Below are positions 53,872-64,000 of a stretch of DNA of 64,000 nt, in pieces (the first letter of the stretch is position 1; every line of letters begins with the position of its first letter). Under the pieces are notes generated by a model. It was not told where the DNA came from. It did no database searches and saw nothing but the letters and a program-made list of their open reading frames with translations. A program made the translations under genes and the position numbers. The stretch comes from Plasmodium relictum. Taxonomy: Eukaryota; Apicomplexa; Aconoidasida; Haemosporida; Plasmodiidae. The DNA is taken from contig NC_041692.1 in NCBI RefSeq assembly GCF_900005765.1, forward strand, positions 248,001 to 312,000. Direction: 5' to 3'.

Positions 53872-54402
53872 ATGAATATTTATCATATAAATCATATATC
53901 ATTTATTGAATTACCTTTACGTTACTTTACAACAGTACAATTATATAAACCTTCGAAATTTAGAGATATAAAGAAAAAATTGTTTCTAAAGAAAAAACTT
54001 TTTAAGATATTTAATAAAAAGAAAGACGTTGATATAAAGAATGATGTTTTTTACAATATAATATCTGAATATCAAAAAAACAAAATAAGAATTTATAAAA
54101 ATAATAAATATAATGTGTGTGAAAATTGTGAGAAAAGTCCAAGTTTTGAAAACATTCTTTTTAAAAGTAGTACTTTTGGTTATTTAGAATTACAATATAT
54201 TTTATCTACTTTCTTACATTACGAAAAAAGTAGATTAAAAAAAGAAGATATTTTAACTTTAAGTAATTTTTTTAATTTATCCGAAAAAGAATTATATAAT
54301 TATTTATGTGGGAATGAGTTAATACCTCAAAAATATATAGAGACTGATGTTATAAAAAATCTCCTAAAATTTATAAATATTAATCATCCTTCTTTGAATT
54401 AA
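53872..54402 (+). CDS. SDHAF2: Succinate dehydrogenase assembly factor 2 (SDHAF2/Sdh5/SdhE family)
   Basis: A 176-aa protein in one exon. The frame is open upstream only to a TTG, so the ATG at 53872 (MNIYHINHIS) is the start. The N-terminal 60 residues are Lys/Phe-rich and fit a mitochondrial presequence. Residues of about 90-170 match the family: ILFKSSTFGYLELQYILSTF in the place of LL-x-RS-x-(K/R)RG-(M/W)-LE-(L/N)-D-x-(L/I)L-x-x-F, then LTLSNFFNLSEKELYNYLCG matching the FE-x-LL-x-x-x-D-x-(D/E)-L-(Y/F)-x-W-L-x-G end. SDHAF2 is needed to attach FAD covalently to SDHA (complex II flavoprotein). The usual Arg-Gly pair in the binding motif reads Phe-Gly here, and the following Asp reads Gln. 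Assignment is by motif alignment, moderately sure. Confidence 0.72.
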   Translation: MNIYHINHISFIELPLRYFTTVQLYKPSKFRDIKKKLFLKKKLFKIFNKKKDVDIKNDVFYNIISEYQKNKIRIYKNNKYNVCENCEKSPSFENILFKSSTFGYLELQYILSTFLHYEKSRLKKEDILTLSNFFNLSEKELYNYLCGNELIPQKYIETDVIKNLLKFININHPSLN

Positions 54403-55038
54403 GTTTACATTTTTTTTCATAAAAATAATTTTATAGTTTTATTTTATTTTTTAAATGTATTCTTAAAATGTTTAAATGTATAAAAACACTAAATAATTCC
54501 CCTTTTTTTTTTTTTTTTCTTTTTTAAAAATTAAAACTGATTTTCATTAGAATGCTTTGTTAAAATAATTTTTTTTTTATAAAATTTTTGTGTAAACATT
54601 TTTTAAATAAAGAAGCATTTTTAAAACATAACAAAACTACAATTTTTTTTTTTTAAACTTTAAAAAAAATACAAAATAAGTAAGTAATTACGATTTTTTT
54701 CTTTTAGAAAATATCAAGAAAATTGTATATTATACAATTTTTTTCGTATATACATAAAAAAATACATATATATATGTATACATATGTATATTTATATTTT
54801 TTTTTAATTAAAATTTATTATTAAATTATAAAAGAGAGTATTTAAAATTTTAACATTTTTTTTTTTTTTTTAAATATATAATTTCATTTTTTCTTTTTTT
54901 TATTGAATTAACTAAATAATAATAATAAATAAAAATTATATAAATTAAAAAAAATATAATAGTAACTATTATAAAAATAAAATTTTAAGTATTTTTTTTT
55001 CATAAATTTTTTTTGGGAATAACTGAATTATATATAAA
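54403..55038. other. Intergenic region
   Basis: 636 bp between SDHAF2 and OSCP, both on the plus strand. A+T-rich with poly-T runs and short AT microsatellites; nothing else seen. Confidence 0.6.
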
Positions 55039-55779
55039 ATGAAAACTTTTAATTATTGTAATTATCGTTATTTAAGTAATTTACTAAACAAAAATATAGC
55101 AAATTATGTTTTAAAAAATAATTATTCCTTCTATATATTAGGTAAAAGAAATGTAGATTACCTTAAAAAAAACATTAATTTTTCCAGATATTTTAGTAGT
55201 TCACAAGAAAAAAATACTGATGATTACTTTTTATGTATGGGAGATAATATAGAAAAACGATATAGTTTAGCATTATATAATGTAGGAAAAAGAAATAATA
55301 AAATAAATGAAATAGCAAATGATTTATTATTTATTAAAAACAGTTTACTTAAAGATAGAACATTTCTTAACTTTTTAAGCACACCAAATATTGAGCGCAA
55401 AGAAAAATTAGATTTTTTAAAAAATGAATGTAAAAAATTTAATAACTTTAATAATATAACATTAAATTTTTTGGAATCCTTATTTGATTCTAAAAGAATG
55501 AATTTTTTACAAAAAATAATAGAAGAATTTGAATTATTACTTATGAAAGATAAAAAAGAAATAAAATGTGTTGTTTATACAGCAAAAGAAATTGATAATA
55601 ATTACAAAAAAAAAATTCATGATTCAATTGTTTTTAAATTAAAGAATGAATTAAAACCTTTAATAGAATATAAAACAGATAAGTTTATTTTAGGTGGACT
55701 AATTTTACAAATAGGAAATCAAGTTTTTGACTTCTCAGCCAAATCAAAAATTGAAAAAATTAGAAGTACTCTGTCGTAA
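55039..55779 (+). CDS. Mitochondrial ATP synthase subunit OSCP (delta family)
   Basis: A 246-aa protein in one exon. The first 55 residues (Asn, Tyr, Arg, Lys; no acidic residues early) fit a mitochondrial presequence ending near FSRYFSSSQ. Residues of about 70-180 are the helical N-domain (EKRYSLALYNVGKRNNKINE, FLSTPNIERKEKLDFL). The C-domain closes with the family hallmark LGGLILQIGNQVFDFSAKSKIEKI (about 219-242), matching GG-(F/L)-x-x-x-x-G-x-x-x-x-D-x-S-x-x-x-(R/K)-(L/I) of OSCP and bacterial delta. It is part of the peripheral stalk that joins F1 to Fo in the inner membrane. It follows SDHAF2 on the same strand. Length is close to the usual 210-250 aa. Confidence 0.93.
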   Translation: MKTFNYCNYRYLSNLLNKNIANYVLKNNYSFYILGKRNVDYLKKNINFSRYFSSSQEKNTDDYFLCMGDNIEKRYSLALYNVGKRNNKINEIANDLLFIKNSLLKDRTFLNFLSTPNIERKEKLDFLKNECKKFNNFNNITLNFLESLFDSKRMNFLQKIIEEFELLLMKDKKEIKCVVYTAKEIDNNYKKKIHDSIVFKLKNELKPLIEYKTDKFILGGLILQIGNQVFDFSAKSKIEKIRSTLS

Positions 55780-56380
55780 TATTTTTTAAGGAATAATTTT
55801 AAATATATTACACACATCTTTATTTTTAATATTATTTCGTAATATTATTTTACTTTTATTTTCATTTTTATTTTTATTTTAATTTTTATTTTATTTTTTT
55901 TTTTTTTTGTTTATATATATTTAAGGATTCTCCTAAGTGTTATATATTTATTATCTTTATAAAACTATACATTATATTTTTTTTTTATTAATATAAAAAA
56001 CAATAAAAAAAAAATATCTTTTAATATATATCATTAATTTTACATATTCTTTTTAAAGTATAAAATTATATATTGTGTAAATTTTATTGATGTATTTTTT
56101 TTTTTATTATTATTATTAAAATTTAAGAGGTTAATCTAAAAAAGTAAAATTATTTTTCAAACATTCTTTGTTTTTTTCATTTAGATATATAATAGCATTT
56201 TCCTTTAACCTTTGGTATTTGTTCATATGTCAATATATAAGAAAATTTTAATAATTTTAAAAACTTATCCATTTCTTACAGTTTTCTTCTTGACAATATA
56301 AGAAACAAAACATGGTTTTTGAAAAAATATTATTTCATTTAAATTTTTTCTTCTGAACTTATTCATTTGTTTTAATTTAT

Positions 56381-56418
<38 letters not shown>

Positions 56419-56693
56419 TTATTTATTTAAATATTTTATTGTTTTTCATTTTTTTTAAATATTTCTCACAAAAATGTTTTTTCTTAAACCCTATAAGAAT
56501 TTTATGTATGGTCGTTAAAGTGCAAAGATTCTGATGTAAGTTTTTTGTTTAAAATTATTGTTGAATATTAATGGCATTGTATTAAACTAAATATAAAAAA
56601 TTTTTAATAAGAAAATAATAAAATTTTTTTTTTTATAGTAAATAAAAAATTTTAAAACTATATATTTTTATATTTTAAAATTAACAATATAAA
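55780..56693. other. Intergenic region with AT microsatellite
   Basis: 914 bp upstream of the 987-aa gene. Contains an (AT)n run at about 56383-56412. A short, slightly more complex island at about 56485-56540 (around tggtcgttaaagtgcaaaga) resembles neither coding DNA nor a known RNA. Confidence 0.55.
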
Positions 56694-59657
56694 ATGGAAG
56701 AGAAAATTAAATTATACATAAATGATTTAAACTTTTTAGAATTATGTTATTTAATAGATAAGGAAAAATTAAAAATTGATACTATAGCTGAATGTATATG
56801 TTCTAATAATCTATTAATTATTTCGAAAGTATTAGAGAAATGTGAAAATCATAATTTAAAAAAAAATATATTGGAAGAATTAGATAATGAAATTGTAAAG
56901 AAGGATAATATAAAGATTTTTTTATATATAAAAAATTATGTCTTTCTTTTATATAAAATCCTTCTTCTTTTTGATAAAATTAATTTAGAAGTAAATAAAA
57001 AGTTATGTGAATTTTTTCTTATATATTCATTAAAACTAATTATTTTTTATAACGAAAAAGAATTCATAAAAAGTATTCTTATTGATTTGATTATTAATTT
57101 AGACTGTAAAAAAGATACTTACGATAAATTATTTTTAGGTAAACTTCAAAAAAACTTATATGACTTTTATTGTTTCATTTATTTACCTAATTTTATTTTT
57201 TTAAATTCTCTGTTAATTTATTTATATGCTAATGTAAAATATGATTTAAATGAAAATTTAAAAAATGAAACAGTGCAACAAATCTCATTTGCTTTAAAAG
57301 AAATTAATAATTTTTTTGAAAATTTAGTCTGTAAAAATAAGCATATAGAAGAAATAAATAACTTTCAAAATTCGGAACAATTTTTACATATGAACTGTTC
57401 TAACAGTGATTTTTTATTTGATAGAGAATGCTTATATGATACCATTAATAAAACAAATATAAAAATAATTTATAAAAAATGCAACTTTTCTCTTTTGTAC
57501 AGTTATATTCAATTTTCATTTAATACAAATAAATATTCATTAGATAAAAATGAATATGATAAAAATTACAATTTCAGAAATATAAACATAAATAACTTTC
57601 TGTTGTTACTTAAAATTTTATCTCCACATTTTTTATTATGGGTATCTAAAATGGAAAACCAACAGGAAAATGAAAAAAGAGAAGATAATAATATACAAAG
57701 TATGATTCCAAAAAATGAAAAAACAGATTATTACTGTTTTAACTATATATACATAATTAATGATTTTGAAGTTAACTATCTTAGAGAGGCTAATGATTGC
57801 TTTTTTTTCTTTTTTTTTTCTTTGTTATCCTTAAATAAAATCAATAAAAATTTGAATGAAGACATAGATACTTTAATGAATAATATAATATATAATTATC
57901 GTTCTTTTTTTGAACAAAGGTATAGTTTTTTAGTGGAATCAGAACCAATTTTATCTCGGAAGGTGAAGAAAAACAATAAAATAGTAATTATGGAAATTAC
58001 AAATGTAGATAAAAAGGCAAATAATGAAAATGAAAGCTTGTGTGAAAGAAAAACAAATCCTAACGAAATAGAACAAGAAATAAATAAAAATTATGAATTT
58101 TTTTGCAAAACTACTTCGGATATTTTACTTAAAAACTCCAATCAAATATCTATAAAATTAAAAAGTTTAATAATATGGGGATATCTATATTTTGATGATA
58201 TGGACGAATTAAATTTTTTTAATTTAGTAAATATATTTATTTTTAATGACAAGTTTACTTATAATAAAAGTGAAGATATAAATGAATTTTTATATAAAAA
58301 AAATGACTTCTTTATTTATAATTATAAAGTTTTCAAAAACAGCTATGAATACAAGACTCTAAGTTTTAAGTATATGGATACATTTTCAAATTATATTTCC
58401 TTTTTTATTCTTAATGTTATTATTATATTAGCTAAAATTTACTTGTATTCCAATTTTACTCAATTTGAGAAAAAATTGGAGTGTATTAAAAAAGATTATA
58501 ATGAAAATGAAGAAGAAATACAAATAGTTAATAATCATAAAAATATAAACTATTTAGATAAAATAATTAATAAAGAATATAAAAATAAAATTAAAAATTA
58601 TACAGAAAATAGTATAAAAAACAATATGAAAAATTATTTGAAAAGTAATATAAAAATAGACATAAAAGATAATATAGAAGATGAGAAAATTAAAATAAGT
58701 GAAGATATTATTTCAGATGAAACGAAAAAAAATTTAAATAAACTTTGTAATGATATCATGAATTCATATTTTCATTTTAAGGTTCATTCTACTAATGAAA
58801 AAATAGAAATTTTTTTTAATGAATTACTATTTATTTGTTTTAAATTAATTAATTACCCTTTTAAAAATGTTCAAAAAATGTGTTTGTCTTCTATTTCCTT
58901 GATGATATCTAAGATTAATATTCGTAATTATTTTAATTACATTAACAAAAAAGTGGAAGTATTAATTACTTTTATAGATGATAAGTTTTATGATCAAAAT
59001 GAAGTTATTAAAAACTATATTAATATAAAATGTAAAGTTACAAAATATATGAATTTAAATTTCATTAAATCAGTAGAATATTTAATTCATATATGCTTCT
59101 TAAAAGTATCCAATAGAGCATTGTGCTCAATAATTGCCAAACATATTTTAGCATGTTTTCATTATCATCCCCATTTATTTTCTTTTGTTTTATATAAATA
59201 TCTTAATATCATTTTTTATTTAATGGAAACTAACAATATTAATTTTATAATAAATTCATTGAAATGTCTATTTATATTATATAAAATAAATTCAAAAGAA
59301 ATGAAAATTTACAGCAGTGATATAGTATATAGATTACATTTACTATTTAATATATTTTACGAAAATAATTTAAATTTATGTGATAATAATACTTCTAAGT
59401 TTAATGAAAATTCAATAAATAATTATGATGTTAATTCTAATAATATAATATCCTTTTTAAAGAATTATTTTTTTAATGTTTCTCAAGTAGAAAAAAGTAA
59501 AAAGGAAATGCTACTACACATTAAGCTGATATTATATTGCATATATAATACTTGTTCTAAAAGTGAATATCTTAAATTAATTCATATTTTTTCAAAATAT
59601 CCAGAACAATTTAAAGATTATTCTAAAAAATTTCAAGTTTTTTCATCTTTTTGGTAA
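56694..59657 (+). CDS. Conserved helical protein of unknown function (987 aa)
   Basis: A single-exon protein that I do not recognise. It is rich in Ile, Leu, Phe, Asn and Lys, and is built largely of amphipathic helices. The first 210 residues and the last 300 (FNELLFICFKLINYPFKNVQ, CSIIAKHILACFHYHPHLFS, NFIINSLKCLFILYKIN) have the paired-helix look of HEAT/ARM-type repeats. The middle (330-480 and 620-700) is low complexity, with repeated IKNNMKNYLKSNIKIDIKDN-like segments. No signal peptide and no clear membrane segment. A HEAT-repeat scaffold, for example of the kind found in TTI/TANGO6-like proteins, is possible but is not supported by a specific motif. It lies in tandem with OSCP. Confidence 0.8.
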   Translation: MEEKIKLYINDLNFLELCYLIDKEKLKIDTIAECICSNNLLIISKVLEKCENHNLKKNILEELDNEIVKKDNIKIFLYIKNYVFLLYKILLLFDKINLEVNKKLCEFFLIYSLKLIIFYNEKEFIKSILIDLIINLDCKKDTYDKLFLGKLQKNLYDFYCFIYLPNFIFLNSLLIYLYANVKYDLNENLKNETVQQISFALKEINNFFENLVCKNKHIEEINNFQNSEQFLHMNCSNSDFLFDRECLYDTINKTNIKIIYKKCNFSLLYSYIQFSFNTNKYSLDKNEYDKNYNFRNININNFLLLLKILSPHFLLWVSKMENQQENEKREDNNIQSMIPKNEKTDYYCFNYIYIINDFEVNYLREANDCFFFFFFSLLSLNKINKNLNEDIDTLMNNIIYNYRSFFEQRYSFLVESEPILSRKVKKNNKIVIMEITNVDKKANNENESLCERKTNPNEIEQEINKNYEFFCKTTSDILLKNSNQISIKLKSLIIWGYLYFDDMDELNFFNLVNIFIFNDKFTYNKSEDINEFLYKKNDFFIYNYKVFKNSYEYKTLSFKYMDTFSNYISFFILNVIIILAKIYLYSNFTQFEKKLECIKKDYNENEEEIQIVNNHKNINYLDKIINKEYKNKIKNYTENSIKNNMKNYLKSNIKIDIKDNIEDEKIKISEDIISDETKKNLNKLCNDIMNSYFHFKVHSTNEKIEIFFNELLFICFKLINYPFKNVQKMCLSSISLMISKINIRNYFNYINKKVEVLITFIDDKFYDQNEVIKNYINIKCKVTKYMNLNFIKSVEYLIHICFLKVSNRALCSIIAKHILACFHYHPHLFSFVLYKYLNIIFYLMETNNINFIINSLKCLFILYKINSKEMKIYSSDIVYRLHLLFNIFYENNLNLCDNNTSKFNENSINNYDVNSNNIISFLKNYFFNVSQVEKSKKEMLLHIKLILYCIYNTCSKSEYLKLIHIFSKYPEQFKDYSKKFQVFSSFW

Positions 59658-60278
59658 ATATTTATTCATTTTTACTAAAAAAAAAAATATGTCTATTTTT
59701 TCAAAATATTAAACTTTAATAATATATATTTATTTTAGTATACAATTTTTTAAAAAAATGTGTTTGTATATTAATTTTCTTTTTAAAACATCTACTTTTT
59801 TTTTTATCTTTCATAATTTTTTTTTTTTTTACGTAAATAAACATATTAAATAAAAAATTCTTAAGTATTTTCTATTAATATTGACTTAATATAATGTGAA
59901 TATTTTTAATATCTGTAATTAAAAAAAAAAAATTATTTATTTTAAATATACATTTTTTTTAACCTTTTGGGTGTATAGATATTTTTGTTTTATTTTATAT
60001 TAGTGCTTACTAGTGCAAATTAAGAAAAAAAGAATTTTCTTTAAATTTATTAGTATATATATATATTATAAAAATAGATACATAAGTATCATTCTATACA
60101 AAATATATCTTAGATATGAAAAAATTAAGTAAAAAAATTAAATAATATATATACAGAGGGAGATAGAAAAAAAGACAATTTTTAATACACGCACATATTA
60201 AAATGAACTAAAATGTAAAACAATTGTTTTTATAAAACTACTACGAAGTATATAAAATGACTAATCATCTAAGTAAAA
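59658..60278. other. Intergenic region
   Basis: 621 bp between the 987-aa gene and the small membrane protein gene, both on the plus strand. A+T-rich, no recognised element. Confidence 0.6.
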
Positions 60279-60796
60279 ATGAAAAAGAATTCAGTAATAT
60301 TATATTTCATAATTTTTATCTTTGGTCGAATTTTATCAGTAAGTGCTATACAAAGAAAGAATTTAAAAAGGAATTTAAAAAATGGTAATAAATATAGATA
60401 TAACATTTTTCATTTATTATTCTATATTTCACATATTTTCTTTTTTTCCTTTTTTATAAACTTTAAGGAAATAAAAATAATGAAGATTTACATATAGAGG
60501 AGTATTTAATGAATTTTGAAATTATGAAAGATAAAAGTAATATATCATATATGCAATTAGATTCATCAACATTTTTTAACATCTTAGCATCAACTAGCTT
60601 AATGAGAAATTCCGGTGGGGCCATGTCGCAACCACCCATTTATAGATATGTACCAAACATTCATGACAATGATGAAAATATTGGAGCTCGTTTAGTTTTT
60701 TTTCTATTTATAATATTTATTTTTTTTGTTGTATTCTTTATTTTTTATTTTATTTTCAAACATCATGTAAAACACGTAAAATTTATGAACAGTTAA
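60279..60796 (+). CDS. Small secreted single-pass membrane protein, 2 exons
   Basis: Exon 1 is 60279-60384 and exon 2 is 60468-60796 (intron 83 nt, GT-AG, phase 1), giving 144 aa. Exon 1 encodes a clear signal peptide (NSVILYFIIFIFGRILSVSA, cleavage near residue 23) and a short basic stretch. Exon 2 encodes a 70-residue lumenal/extracellular part with the less Plasmodium-like, Gly/Pro-containing RNSGGAMSQPPIYRYVPN. A hydrophobic helix follows (LVFFLFIIFIFFVVFFIFYF, about residues 109-128) with a short His/Lys tail (KHHVKHVKFMNS). This is the topology of type I membrane proteins of the parasitophorous vacuole, surface or secretory organelles. I do not recognise the family. Reading exon 2 from its internal Met would lose the signal peptide. 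Confidence 0.8.
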
Positions 60797-62081
60797 TAAT
60801 AATTTATTAATAGTATAATTTCATTTTATTTTATTTTTTTAATCTATATGCTAATTTTTTATATATTATTTTAAAAAAATTATATATTTATTTATGAATA
60901 GACATATATATATATATACAAATCAATTTTATAAATTGAAATATAGAAAATAACATTATTTTATCATTCCAAAAAAAAAAAAAATTTTAATAACTTTTTT
61001 TTTCTAATTTAAAAAAAATTTATACAATTAATAATCATATTATTTAAAAGATTTTTTTTTAAAACTTAAAGCCCTAATTTTTAGTATTAAGGTATAAATA
61101 GTGAATCATGTGTTTTCTTTTTAAGAATTATTTTTCCATCATAATTATTTTATTGAAAAAATAGGGAAATTTTTTAATTATATTTTATTTTACTAAATTT
61201 TGTAAATATGTTTTTTTTTAAATCAGAAAGATTGTGTAATACTTATTTAAAAAAAAAAAAATAATACTTTATTGTAAATGCAACATTTAGAATAAAAACA
61301 AAAGTACAAAAAGAAATATTTTTAACTTAAAAATTACGAAGTATAATTACAATTTATTCTATTTTTTTAATAATTATATTAAAGTTATTATAAATAAAAA
61401 TTTATTTATAAATAAGGGTAAGTGGTTATTGTCTATTATGACAATATGTGTATACTTATAAAAAAGCTCAATAAAAATAAAAAAGCTTTATTTTTGTATT
61501 ATTTATTTATTTTACTTTTTTTTTTTTTTATTTTAATATGAAAAAAGAAAATTAACTAATTTTAATTATAAATAATTTTTATAGTATATATAAAAATATA
61601 TAATCGTGGATATAGGAATTTTTTTTAAAAAATATACACCAGCATTATTTCTTTTTTAATATTCTATGAGATCATAGCATTTTTTATCTATGTTCTATAT
61701 ATATATTAATTAATATTTCTAACGTTATACCTTTAAAATTATTTTTCTTTTATATTTTTCATAAAATATATGTTATTTTTCTTTATATGAACCTTATAGT
61801 ATCTTCAGTTATTCAATTTATTTTACCATTATATTAGATTTAGTAATCTTATGTTTTTAACGATTATTTTTCCGTGTATGTTTTTTTATATACACAAACT
61901 GGTAATTTTATTTATTCAATTTTTATTTTTATTTTTTATTTCTATATATGTTTTTTATTTTTATTGTTTTTTTTTTATATTTAAAACATAAAATAGCATA
62001 TGCTTTTTTATGTCTTCTTTTTGATAAATGTTCATCAATTTTCTTTAGATAACAATTTGAATTTACCATTTTTCATGTAAA
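60797..62081. other. Convergent 3' intergenic region
   Basis: About 1.3 kb between the small membrane protein gene (plus) and the Lys/Glu-rich gene (minus). A+T-rich, with homopolymer runs; no gene, RNA or repeat of note. Confidence 0.6.
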
Positions 62082-63371
62082 TTAATTGTTCTTGTAATTT
62101 TTTACTTTTTTTATGTTATTTAAAATGAAGTTTTTTTTTTTCTTTAATTTTTCTTTAGGTTTTTTATTTTTTTTTTCATCTATTAATTCTTCTTTATTTT
62201 GTAATTTTTCTTTTTCCTTATCTTCTTCCTTTTCCTTATCTTCCTTTTCCTTATCTTCTTCCTTTTGATCCCATATATTTTTGCAAATTTTCTTTTTTTT
62301 TTTTTTTACTTCTTCATTGTTTCCTGAATTTATATTTTCGTCATCTTTTTCGAAGTTATTCTTCATCTTTTCTGTTTTAGTTTTTTTATCTTTTTTTTTT
62401 TCTTTCTGTCTTGTTTGATCATTCATTGTATATTTTTTCTGTTTTTTGTGTATACTATAATTAACATTTTTATTTTCTCTTAAATAATTGTTCGTGTTTT
62501 TATGAAATATATTTTGCTCATATTTCATAAATTTACTTGGATTAGATTTATAAAAATATGAGAAAATAAGCGATTTATCCCTTTTAATATTTTCCTTTTT
62601 ACATTTTCTATTAACTATCTTTTTTTCATGTAAAGTATTTTCATATTGTAATACTCTTTTTTCATTAAAATTTTCTATTAAATTTTCCTTTAAAGCTTTA
62701 TTTCTAGCATTTTTTAGTTCAATATTTTTTTCTTTTTTAGATACAATACTTTTAACTGAATTTATATTTTTATATTCATTGAATTTAGATAATTCGAAAT
62801 TATTCATTTTATTGTGCAACACTTTAGATACAATTATTTTTTTATTCATCTTATTTGTATTATTTTTATTTTCTTTTTGTAATTCTTTAAAAATTTCGAA
62901 ATCCTTATCTTTTTTTAAATCTTCATTTTTCCCTTCTTTTTGAAATTTATAATTGTAATTGTGATTTTGCTCTTTTTCTTCAATGTTACTTTTTTTCACA
63001 AAGTTATAAGAATTCTCATCTTTATCAAACCACCTATTTTTTTCTTTTTCCCCATTTTTTATTAGTTCTAATATTTTATTTTTTAAGGCCAGATTATTTT
63101 TTATACAGTTTCTTTTTTCAGAAAAACTGTACTTGCATTTGGGAATGCAACATTCTACTTCATTCAATACGTTGTTCTTTGAATCAGAATTTTTGATTAA
63201 ATATGTTAACTTCTGAAAGTTTTTATTTTGCAATTTTTCTTTTGAATACGTATCATTCTTTTTTAAATTTGTTTTTCCTTTTGTAATTATTTTTTTAGCA
63301 CTATCACAACCAGTTTTTGACATATATAATTGTTTCTTATCTTCATTATATTTTAATTTAATTTCTATCAT
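62082..63371 (-). CDS. Lys/Glu-rich protein of unknown function (429 aa)
   Basis: A single-exon protein, ATG at 63371. I do not recognise it. The most complex part is residues of about 70-125, which includes VECCIPKCKYSFSEKRNC (four or five cysteines within 17 residues) and NKILELIKNGEKEKNRWFDK. The rest is charged and disordered, ending with a tandem of KEKEDKEKEEDKEKEK and a Lys-rich tail that could be a nuclear or nucleolar signal. No signal peptide or membrane helix. The Cys cluster could bind metal, but no known finger pattern fits. Codon use is like the neighbours. Confidence 0.75.
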   Translation of the reverse strand: MIEIKLKYNEDKKQLYMSKTGCDSAKKIITKGKTNLKKNDTYSKEKLQNKNFQKLTYLIKNSDSKNNVLNEVECCIPKCKYSFSEKRNCIKNNLALKNKILELIKNGEKEKNRWFDKDENSYNFVKKSNIEEKEQNHNYNYKFQKEGKNEDLKKDKDFEIFKELQKENKNNTNKMNKKIIVSKVLHNKMNNFELSKFNEYKNINSVKSIVSKKEKNIELKNARNKALKENLIENFNEKRVLQYENTLHEKKIVNRKCKKENIKRDKSLIFSYFYKSNPSKFMKYEQNIFHKNTNNYLRENKNVNYSIHKKQKKYTMNDQTRQKEKKKDKKTKTEKMKNNFEKDDENINSGNNEEVKKKKKKICKNIWDQKEEDKEKEDKEKEEDKEKEKLQNKEELIDEKKNKKPKEKLKKKKNFILNNIKKVKNYKNN

Positions 63372-64000
63372 TTTTTAAAAAAATAAAATTTAAAATATAA
63401 TTTTATATACTTTTTTTTCTTATATATTATTTCTTTTATGTCAATATTTTCAAAAGTATAAAATTTCGTTTCCGTTTTTTATGTAGAAAAAAATGTATAA
63501 TAAAATGAAGTCTTGCAAGTGTAACTAGAATAAGAATAAAACTTTCATATTTTTGTAATATTATAAGTATACTTTTTTCTTTTTGTATTTATTATGAAAA
63601 AGAAAAAAATATAACTTTAAATTAAAATACTTAAATAATTTAATTTTTTTGTTAATTTGTTGTAGTATAATTTTTTAGATTACTTGTATTTCATAAAACA
63701 CACCGTTATTTATTTATTTACTCTTTTTTTTTTTTATTTTGTTTTCTTTAAGAAAAAAGAAAGAATAATAATAAAAAAAAAAAAAAAAGATAATGAATAA
63801 ATTAATAAAAAAAAGGTATCCTAAATTTCTATTTAATTCTAATTTTTATTAGAATTGTAATATATGTATTTTCATAAATTAAAAAGATAAATTTTTGATT
63901 ATAAACCAAATAAAATTTAACTTCAGAATTTCTCAAAAGCTGGAAATAGTATGATCTAATATTACTTAAAAACAAAATATAATATATTTATATATGTTTT
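63372..64000. other. Upstream region of the Lys/Glu-rich gene, to the window edge
   Basis: 629 bp of A+T-rich DNA containing homopolymer runs (for example A15 at about 63774-63788). No coding sequence seen; it should hold the promoter of the minus-strand gene to its left. Confidence 0.55.

Overview
This is nuclear DNA of a malaria parasite (genus Plasmodium). By eye the composition is extremely A+T rich, in coding as well as non-coding DNA. The proteins carry long Asn/Lys/Glu low-complexity inserts, the introns are short and GT-AG, and several proteins have unmistakable Plasmodium character: a large asparagine-rich DCP2, a three-exon ribosomal protein eL24, and the apicomplexan tyrosine recombinase Int. 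From memory, the series DCP2 / GLE1-like / eL24 / PPM phosphatase / PRP3 lies in this order on P. falciparum chromosome 13, so this looks like a conserved internal core segment and not a subtelomere. The eL24 sequence differs from the P. falciparum protein as I remember it. With the very low G+C, this makes an avian-type species a reasonable guess, but I cannot fix the species.

Layout. 1-12.2 kb, all minus strand: a large acidic protein cut by the left edge, a P-loop kinase of 2-phosphoglycerate-kinase type, and a large helical, probably organellar protein. 12.8-17.3 kb: a plus-strand protein with an SCOC-like coiled coil and a repeat tail faces a minus-strand gene of 13 exons that I could assemble as a tyrosine site-specific recombinase (414 aa). 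20.2-28.0 kb, minus: decapping enzyme DCP2 and a GLE1-like mRNA-export factor. 30.2-37.0 kb, plus: eL24 and a PP2C phosphatase with a myristoylation signal. 37.3-45 kb: PRP3 (minus), a HOP1-like HORMA protein (plus) and GAR1 (minus). 45.8-51.7 kb, plus: an FtsJ-type rRNA methyltransferase and VPS18. 52.1-55.8 kb: an IGR-motif protein resembling mitoribosomal mS41 (minus, two exons), SDHAF2 and ATP synthase OSCP. 56.7-63.4 kb: an unrecognised 987-aa protein, a small secreted membrane protein with two exons, and an unrecognised Lys/Glu-rich protein.

The genes do not form one pathway. They are mostly single-copy housekeeping functions: mRNA decay, export and splicing, snoRNP, ribosome, endolysosomal sorting. 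Four likely mitochondrial genes lie within 10 kb (45.8-55.8 kb).

The outstanding item is the Int gene. Its assembled product combines a signal-like leader, a four-cysteine zinc ribbon, a core-binding domain and a full catalytic domain in which the usual first His of the HxxR motif reads as Tyr. Its only in-frame model needs a 10-nt microexon. Other points of note are a possible four-tract G-quadruplex in an intergenic region, a strong hairpin in eL24 intron 2, and fast-changing tandem repeats in several proteins. I saw no tRNA, rRNA, CRISPR, transposon or viral fossil. A+T, structure and homology statements were made by reading, not by computation.
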